A stretch of DNA of 64,000 nt. It comes from Hanstruepera marina (lineage in GTDB: Bacteria; Bacteroidota; Bacteroidia; Flavobacteriales; Flavobacteriaceae). Both the position numbers and the translations under genes were made by a program. The first letter of the stretch is position 1. The number at the start of each line of letters is the position of its first letter. Shown here piece by piece: positions 58,969-64,000 of this stretch. Below the pieces are notes generated by a model. It worked only from the letters and a program-made list of their open reading frames with translations. It was not told the DNA's origin and did not search any database. The stretch spans positions 496,001 to 560,000 of the forward strand of contig NZ_JAINVX010000002.1 of the NCBI RefSeq assembly GCF_019880635.1. The letters run 5' to 3'.

Positions 58969-59573
58969 TGTTTTACACTATTGACATTTTAGGAACTATT
59001 GCATTTGCCATTTCGGGAGTATTGGTGGCTTTAAGTAAAAAAATGGATCCGTTTGGAATATTAATAATTGCTTTTGTTACAGCTGTTGGTGGTGGTACAC
59101 TTCGTGATATTCTTATAGGGGAAACACCAGTCAGCTGGATGCAAAACCTCACCTATACCTATGTAATAATAGTTTCGGCAATATTTACCGTAATCTTTAG
59201 GTCTAAAATAGATTATTTAAGGCGATCCTTGTTTTTGTTTGATACTATTGGAATAGGCCTCTATACGGTTGTGGGCATCGAAATAGGTATTAGTGCAGGG
59301 TTAAGCCCAGTTATTTGTATTGCTCTAGGTACTATTTCGGCTTGTTTTGGTGGAGTTATTCGCGATATATTATGCAATGAAATCCCTGTTATTTTTAGAA
59401 AAGAGATTTATGCCACAGCCTGTATTTTGGGTGGTGTTACCTATTTTTTGGTCAGAAAACTACCTATAGACAATGGGCTTGTTTTTTTAATAGCAGGCGC
59501 AGTTGTTATTACCGTTAGGTTGCTTGCAGTACGTTTTAAAATAAGTCTGCCAAGTCTGTATAAAGAAAAATAG
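58968..59573 (+). CDS. TRIC-like/UPF0126 membrane protein
   Basis: This 201-aa protein has seven transmembrane helices. It has the duplicated glycine-rich motifs of UPF0126/TRIC proteins: TIAFAISGVLVALSKKMDPFGILIIAFVTAVGGGTLRDILIG at the start and ACFGGVIRDILCNEIPVIFRKEIYA in the second half. The family includes trimeric intracellular cation channels. It is coupled to the RDD gene by a 1-bp overlap. Confidence 0.93.
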   Translation: MFYTIDILGTIAFAISGVLVALSKKMDPFGILIIAFVTAVGGGTLRDILIGETPVSWMQNLTYTYVIIVSAIFTVIFRSKIDYLRRSLFLFDTIGIGLYTVVGIEIGISAGLSPVICIALGTISACFGGVIRDILCNEIPVIFRKEIYATACILGGVTYFLVRKLPIDNGLVFLIAGAVVITVRLLAVRFKISLPSLYKEK

Positions 59574-59620
59574 TTGTCTTATTTGTAATTCCTAATTCAT
59601 TTATCACCTGTCATCTGTCA

Positions 59621-60322
59621 TTATTCAATAATCTCAACTTTTTTAATATATACATTACGTAATGGCCATTCGCCTTCATCAGTTTCTTGGGCTGCAATTT
59701 CATCAACAACATTCATGCCTTTAATAACTTCGCCAAAAATGGTATATGCACCATCTAGATGATGGGCGCCATGCTCAGCCTGAACGATAAAAAATTCAAA
59801 AGGCGAGGCCAGTTTATAGGCGTTTTCAATTTCACTGCTAGGCATGCTTATAACGCCTCTGTTGTGTTTATAGCCACGTTTGGTGTCTGGCGGTAATAGA
59901 TAGTAGCCAATATCTTTGCGTTTGCGCTTTACTTTAGGATCATCGGTATTTCCAGCCTGAATGATAAAGTTATTGACCACGCGATAAAATTGGGTTTTGT
60001 CAAAATAACCACGCTTGGTCAAGTAAATAAAGTTGGCACGATGGAACTTCGTTTTATTATAAAGCAAAACATCAATGTCACCAAATTTGGTAGTAATACG
60101 TACTTTATTTTCCTTGTTTTTCTTTTCGTATTCCAAAAAGAATTCCATGGCATTGTCGTCTGTCAAAAAGGGAAATTCGGGTGTGTCTTCTCTTATAATG
60201 TCCTTTTTTTTGACTTTAGTGTTTTTTTGAACAGGTTTGGGGTTTGTCTTTTTTTGTTGGGATTGCTTATCTTCACAACTTAAAAAAACAAGTAGAACAC
60301 TAATTATTACGATACGTTTCAT
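59621..60322 (-). CDS. Cyclophilin-type peptidyl-prolyl isomerase, lipoprotein
   Basis: From the ATG at 60322 (MKRIVIISVLLVFLSCEDKQS) the 233-aa protein has a lipobox FLSC with acylation at Cys16. The linker is rich in Lys and Gln, and the isomerase domain covers about 75-233: VRITTKFGDIDVLLYNKTKFHRANFIYLTKRGYFDKTQFYRVVNNFIIQAGN, then HNRGVISMPSSE, FEFFIVQAEHGAHHLDGAYTIFGEVIKGMNVVDEIA. It should help periplasmic or surface protein folding. The start is 2 bp from the divergent Nudix gene. Confidence 0.93.
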   Translation of the reverse strand: MKRIVIISVLLVFLSCEDKQSQQKKTNPKPVQKNTKVKKKDIIREDTPEFPFLTDDNAMEFFLEYEKKNKENKVRITTKFGDIDVLLYNKTKFHRANFIYLTKRGYFDKTQFYRVVNNFIIQAGNTDDPKVKRKRKDIGYYLLPPDTKRGYKHNRGVISMPSSEIENAYKLASPFEFFIVQAEHGAHHLDGAYTIFGEVIKGMNVVDEIAAQETDEGEWPLRNVYIKKVEIIE

Positions 60323-60324
60323 AA

Positions 60325-60966
60325 ATGAATTTTGACCAATTTTTATATGCTGTTTCAAAAATAGAAAATATCCCTCTCCCAGCCGAAACATCGCAGTTTA
60401 AAATGTCACCACCCTTTAGGCTGAAGCTTCAGGAAATGCAAAAGGACAAGATTAAACAGGCTAAAAGAGCAGGGGTCATGGCATTGTTTTACCCTAATTT
60501 TGAGAACCAAACAAGCCTGGTGTTAATCTTGCGAAAAACTTATAAAGGGGTGCATTCTGCCCAAGTGGGATTTCCAGGCGGAAAGTTGGAAAAACAAGAT
60601 GCAACCATAAAAGATGCAGCTTTGCGCGAAACCTATGAGGAGGTAGGTGTACCCGTTCACAGCATTGAAGTGCTAAAGGAGTTAACGCAGGTTTATATTC
60701 CACCGAGTAATTTTTTTGTTCAGCCTTATGTAGGGGTAACACCTAAAACTCCGATGTTCACAAAGCAGGATGATGAGGTTGAAGCCATTATTGAAGTGGC
60801 TATAAATGATTTATTGGATGATGCTAATGTTATAACCGAAAGAGTATCAACATCATATAAGGTTGATGTGGATGTTCCGGCTTTTAAGCTCAATAACCAT
60901 GTGGTTTGGGGAGCTACCGCCATGATGTTAAGCGAGATAAAAGACTTGTTAAAAGAAATGCTCTAA
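60325..60966 (+). CDS. Nudix hydrolase, CoA pyrophosphatase-like
   Basis: This 213-aa protein has the Nudix box GGKLEKQDATIKDAALRETYEEVG at about residues 92-115 (GX5EX7REUXEEXGU). Upstream, LVLILRKTYKGVHSAQVGFPGGK is the CoA-pyrophosphatase (NudL/YeaB) phrase. The substrate is likely CoA or a CoA ester. It is divergent from the cyclophilin gene, with start codons only 2 bp apart. A PlsC gene follows 48 bp downstream. Confidence 0.93.
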   Translation: MNFDQFLYAVSKIENIPLPAETSQFKMSPPFRLKLQEMQKDKIKQAKRAGVMALFYPNFENQTSLVLILRKTYKGVHSAQVGFPGGKLEKQDATIKDAALRETYEEVGVPVHSIEVLKELTQVYIPPSNFFVQPYVGVTPKTPMFTKQDDEVEAIIEVAINDLLDDANVITERVSTSYKVDVDVPAFKLNNHVVWGATAMMLSEIKDLLKEML

Positions 60967-61014
60967 ACTATCAGTTTTACTACATTTGTATTCTTAACTA
61001 ACAACAATATTTTC

Positions 61015-61827
61015 ATGGGATTGTTTAAAACGAATCCTTTCGGACATTATCTTTTTTTAAAAAAATGGGTTATTCGAATTATCGGAACGCTAACCCATAG
61101 GCGTTTTAGGGGTTTTAATGAGCTGCAGATAGAAGGGTCGGATATTATTAAAAATTTACCAGAAAACAATGTGCTCTTTATCTCAAATCATCAAACGTAT
61201 TTTGCAGATGTTGTGGCTATGTTTCATGTTTTCAATGCGAGTTTAAGTAATCGTGATGACAATATTAAGAATGTAGGGTATTTATGGCATCCAAAACTGA
61301 ATATTTATTATGTGGCGGCCAAAGAAACCATGAAATCTGGATTATTGCCAAAAATCCTGGCTTATGCAGGTTCCATAAGTATCGAGCGGACGTGGCGTGC
61401 CGATGGTAAGGACGTGCAGAGACAGGTTAAAATGAGTGATATTTCAAATATAAAAAAGGCTTTGGACGATGGTTGGGTTATTACCTTTCCGCAAGGTACA
61501 ACCACACCTTTTAAGCCGATTAGGAAAGGTACCGCTCATATTATTAAACACTACAAGCCTATTGTGGTTCCTATTGTTATAGATGGATTTAGACGTTCGT
61601 TTGACAAAAAAGGGCTACGGGTTAAGAAAAAGAATATTCTGCAATCTATGGAAATAAAAGAACCATTGGATATTGATTATGAAAATGAATCGATAGCAGA
61701 AATTGTCGAAAAAATTGAATATGCCATAGAGCAGCACCCTTCTTTTTTAAAAGTTATTCCGCAAGAAGAACTAGAGGAGCAAGAACGCTTGAACGAAAAA
61801 CGTAGGTGGAGTTATAAGGAAAGCTAA
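61015..61827 (+). CDS. 1-acyl-sn-glycerol-3-phosphate acyltransferase (PlsC-like)
   Basis: This 270-aa protein has the acyltransferase motifs: SNHQTYFADVVAM (HX4D-like; here HQTYFAD) near residues 58-66, the conserved KETMKSGLLPKILAYAGSISIER block, FPQGTTTPFKPIRKGTAHII (the substrate site normally written FPEGTRS), and IVVPIVIDG. A short hydrophobic segment lies near the N-terminus. It converts lysophosphatidic acid to phosphatidic acid in phospholipid synthesis, or a related reaction. Confidence 0.9.
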   Translation: MGLFKTNPFGHYLFLKKWVIRIIGTLTHRRFRGFNELQIEGSDIIKNLPENNVLFISNHQTYFADVVAMFHVFNASLSNRDDNIKNVGYLWHPKLNIYYVAAKETMKSGLLPKILAYAGSISIERTWRADGKDVQRQVKMSDISNIKKALDDGWVITFPQGTTTPFKPIRKGTAHIIKHYKPIVVPIVIDGFRRSFDKKGLRVKKKNILQSMEIKEPLDIDYENESIAEIVEKIEYAIEQHPSFLKVIPQEELEEQERLNEKRRWSYKES

Positions 61828-62469
61828 CTAGAACTCTAATTTTTTTAACTCTCTGTAATTTTTGTTTAGACGCCCTAAAAGGATGCCGTAAACTAACCAA
61901 TAAAATAGTAGTAATACACCAATTGCAATGGCTAAAAAGGCCATAGTGGTTAGAATAACAATAACATAGTATTTTACCAGTTCACCATCTGCCGAAGCCT
62001 GTTGTATTTGTGCAATAAACTGCTCGTCTTGGTCAAACTGTATAAACATTACCAATACAACAGAAACAGCTAAATAAATTAAATTAAAAGCAACATAATG
62101 CTTTACAGAGCGTCTTGTTTTTAAAATATTTTCCATTAAGACTTTGGCGTTGTCTGTTACCGAAATGGTGCGATAATTTTTATAGAATAAATAAAAGAAG
62201 TAAGCTAAAACTACATAGCCAATAACCGTTAGAGGGATTAAAATTAAATCGGCATCATAGGTTTTAAAGCGCTCCATGCTTTTGTTGTCCTTTAGTGCAA
62301 ACGAAATTATAAGCCACAAACCAAACTCAAGCAAACTAATGATGAATATCCACTTGACAATTGAGGATGATTTTTTTAAAATCATCTTATAAATATCATT
62401 ATAGGATAATTTTGGAAAATCATCTTCTGTTTTCTTCCAATCCCTTTTTAATAAATCTAATTCATCCAT
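61828..62469 (-). CDS. Membrane protein paired with the ECF sigma factor
   Basis: This 213-aa protein has an N-terminal cytoplasmic segment (MDELDLLKRDWKKTEDDFPKLSYNDIYKMILKKSSS) and four transmembrane helices at about 37-57, 75-95, 120-140 and 168-195. No zinc-binding HCC motif of classical anti-sigma factors is present. It starts 4 bp after the sigma gene stop codon, so it is cotranscribed and may act as an anti-sigma factor or target. Confidence 0.78.
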   Translation of the reverse strand: MDELDLLKRDWKKTEDDFPKLSYNDIYKMILKKSSSIVKWIFIISLLEFGLWLIISFALKDNKSMERFKTYDADLILIPLTVIGYVVLAYFFYLFYKNYRTISVTDNAKVLMENILKTRRSVKHYVAFNLIYLAVSVVLVMFIQFDQDEQFIAQIQQASADGELVKYYVIVILTTMAFLAIAIGVLLLFYWLVYGILLGRLNKNYRELKKLEF

Positions 62470-62473
62470 AATG

Positions 62474-62968
62474 TTACGGATTTAAAATGGTTTTTAACTT
62501 CGTTTTTACCCTATTCATCTTCACACGAGCATTCACCTCGCTAATACCCATTGTTTCACTTATTTCTCGGTAATTCTTATCTTCCAGATACAAAAACACC
62601 AAGGCCTTTTCAATGTCGTTTAATTGATGCACAGCACTGTAAAGCAATTTGAGTTGCTGTTCTTCTGTATCATCATACTCTTCACTCTTTATTTTAAACT
62701 CAATATTGTCAAACTGCTGTGTGTCAATAGTGCGTTTTTTCTTTCTATAAAGCGTTATAGCGGTATTTAATCCCACTCTATACATCCATGTACTAAACTT
62801 GGCATCACCACGAAACTTTGGGTAGGCTTTCCAGAGTTGTATGGTAATCTCTTGAAAGAGATCGTTATGGGCATCTTGGTTGTTGGTGTATAACCTACAG
62901 ACCTTATGCACAATGTTTTGATGCTTTTCAAGTTGCTCGATAAAACTATGTTCTAATTCTTCGCTCAA
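62474..62968 (-). CDS. ECF RNA polymerase sigma factor
   Basis: This 164-aa protein has region 2 (NIVHKVCRLYTNNQDAHNDLFQEITIQLWKAYPKFRGDAKFSTWMYRVGLNTAITLYRKKKR, about 18-80) and region 4 (LNDIEKALVFLYLEDKNYREISETMGISEVNARVKMNRVKTKLK, about 115-160). This is the ECF plan without region 3. It is encoded just upstream of a membrane protein that may hold it inactive. Confidence 0.94.
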   Translation of the reverse strand: MSEELEHSFIEQLEKHQNIVHKVCRLYTNNQDAHNDLFQEITIQLWKAYPKFRGDAKFSTWMYRVGLNTAITLYRKKKRTIDTQQFDNIEFKIKSEEYDDTEEQQLKLLYSAVHQLNDIEKALVFLYLEDKNYREISETMGISEVNARVKMNRVKTKLKTILNP

Positions 62969-63064
62969 TTTGGTAGTTTAGTTACTCTATAAGTAGCATA
63001 AAGTTTAAAATGTTACAGGTATTTGAAATATTCCATAAAAATAGTCTTTAAGATTGGTATGTTG

Positions 63065-63072
63065 TATCTTTG
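63065..63072 (+). promoter_or_regulatory. Candidate -7 box of the NADH dehydrogenase gene
   Basis: TATCTTTG fits TAnnTTTG, 26 bp before the ATG at 63099. I see no equally clear TTG at the right distance upstream. Confidence 0.4.
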
Positions 63073-63098
63073 TCATACACTTTTTTTACTTCTTTAGT

Positions 63099-64000
63099 AT
63101 GAATATTCCCAAGTCCAATTTTCCAAGACTAGTTATAGTTGGAGGTGGTTTTGCGGGCATTAATTTGGCAAAATCACTTAAAAACAAACCTCTTCAAGTG
63201 GTTTTAATTGATAAGCATAACTACCATACCTTTCAACCTCTATTGTATCAGGTGTCCAGTTCGGGTTTAGAGCCTGACTCAATTGCATATCCATTGCGTA
63301 AGATTATTAAAAAATCTAATAATACTTTTTTTCGCTTGGCTGAAGTTGAAGAAATTCAACCGGACAATAATCGTATAAAAACTACAATAGGGGAAATAAC
63401 GTATGATTATTTGGTCTTGGCTACTGGTACCAAAACTAACTTTTTTGGCAATGCCGATGTTGAAAAGTATAGTATGCCCATGAAAACCGTTCCCCAGGCT
63501 CTAAATATCAGAAGTTTAATTTTGCAAAACCTCGAAAAAGCTACTATAGCTAAAACAGAGGCGGAGCGTAAGGCGTTTTTGAATTTTGTTATTGTTGGGG
63601 CTGGTCCAACAGGAGTTGAGCTTGCCGGTGCTATTGCCGAGCTAAAGAATCATATTGTGCCACGCGATTATCGCGATTTAAACGCAAATGACATGCAGAT
63701 TCATTTGTTGGAAGGGGCTAATCGGGTATTGCCACCCATGAGTGAAGAGGCTTCTGCAAAAGCAGAACAGTTTTTAAAAGATCTAGGGGTTCATGTGCAT
63801 TGTAATACCTTGGTTAAAGAATACAATGGAAAAAAAGTAGAAACCAATACCAATTTAGAGTTGGAATCCGAAACCTTAATTTGGGCTGCTGGTGTAACAG
63901 GAAGTCCTGTAAAAGGCTTGTCAGCAAATTCATTAATGGAGCGTTCAAATAGGTATAAAGTTAACCGCTATAATCAGGTAGAAAATTATCCAAATATTTT
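63099..64000 (+). CDS. ndh: Type II NADH dehydrogenase (NAD(P)/FAD oxidoreductase), N-terminal part (runs off window)
   Basis: The ATG at 63099 opens a frame that stays open to the window edge (300 residues visible). The FAD motif RLVIVGGGFAGINLAKSL lies at residues 10-27, followed by DKHNYHTFQPLLYQVSSSGLEPDSIAYPLRK (the active-site FQPLLYQVA-like phrase of NDH-2), YDYLVLATGTKTNFFG, and the NADH motif FVIVGAGPTGVELAGAIAEL near 165-184. NDH-2 passes electrons from NADH to quinone at the inner membrane without pumping protons. The C-terminal membrane-binding region lies beyond the window. Confidence 0.94.
   Translation, partial: MNIPKSNFPRLVIVGGGFAGINLAKSLKNKPLQVVLIDKHNYHTFQPLLYQVSSSGLEPDSIAYPLRKIIKKSNNTFFRLAEVEEIQPDNNRIKTTIGEITYDYLVLATGTKTNFFGNADVEKYSMPMKTVPQALNIRSLILQNLEKATIAKTEAERKAFLNFVIVGAGPTGVELAGAIAELKNHIVPRDYRDLNANDMQIHLLEGANRVLPPMSEEASAKAEQFLKDLGVHVHCNTLVKEYNGKKVETNTNLELESETLIWAAGVTGSPVKGLSANSLMERSNRYKVNRYNQVENYPNI

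Noticed and set aside
62474-62968. Relating the chromosomal ECF sigma factor to the element's sigma-like gene
   Set aside because: The two proteins share only the general fold, and the chromosomal one has its own membrane partner.

Overview
The window is chromosomal DNA from a member of the Flavobacteriaceae (Bacteroidota). The evidence is the AT-rich sequence, promoters of the TTG-N(16-20)-TAnnTTTG type, a type IX secretion C-terminal sorting domain, GLPGLI and RteC proteins, a two-gene methylmalonyl-CoA mutase, and many small families typical of marine flavobacteria. I do not assign a genus.

Layout. Bases 1-3701 are core genes on the minus strand: methylmalonyl-CoA mutase large and small subunits, a lipoprotein, DivIC/FtsB and uridine kinase. 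A tRNA-Pro(TGG) at 3844-3918 is the insertion site of a 33.65-kb integrative element. The last 18 bp of the tRNA region (3903-3920) are repeated exactly at 37557-37574 and define attL and attR. Downstream of attR lies the tRNA's old terminator, followed by backbone genes: slyD, a YtxH/holin-like envelope stress set, trxB, a YceI-barrel-YceI group, a TraB/GumN protein, a PadR-PspC-DUF2807 group, AIM24, oxyR/dps, a DUF58-MoxR-DUF4350-DUF4129-SpoIIM cluster, RDD and TRIC membrane proteins, a cyclophilin, a Nudix hydrolase, PlsC, an ECF sigma factor with a membrane partner, and the start of a type II NADH dehydrogenase.

The element reads in five parts. (1) An IntDOT-like tyrosine recombinase at the left end. 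(2) About 20 kb of cargo (5849-25431). This is mostly exported proteins: a penicillin-binding-like serine hydrolase, a TolB-like propeller, a GLPGLI protein, an HExxH metallopeptidase, a prolyl-aminopeptidase-like hydrolase, an S41 peptidase, two TlpA thioredoxins, an FG-GAP T9SS protein and a CPBP protease, with two membrane-anchored AraC regulators. (3) A maintenance module (25676-28834): RteC, a GNAT enzyme, an excisionase-like HTH protein, a DnaD/RepA-like protein and a DnaC-like ATPase. I found no relaxase or conjugation genes. (4) A defence-like region (29099-34841). (5) A right-end cassette of small membrane proteins, a DUF5675 protein and a virion-like protein of unknown role.

The most interesting part is 30216-34841. 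A minus-strand operon encodes, in transcription order, a 58-aa basic protein, an LRAT/NlpC-fold protein with a membrane tail, a PycTM-like membrane effector (DUF5706 type), a class III nucleotide cyclase, and an E2-like protein with a candidate catalytic cysteine and a SEC-C zinc motif. The cyclase plus membrane effector is the core of a Pycsar antiphage system. The E2-like and papain-fold partners are not part of the described two-gene Pycsar core and resemble the ancillary logic of type II CBASS. Divergent to it, across a perfect 9-bp inverted repeat, is a sigma-factor-like protein, a small acidic protein and an ImmA/IrrE metallopeptidase. These could be the switch that controls the operon. 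Functional claims for this locus are inference from motifs and gene order.
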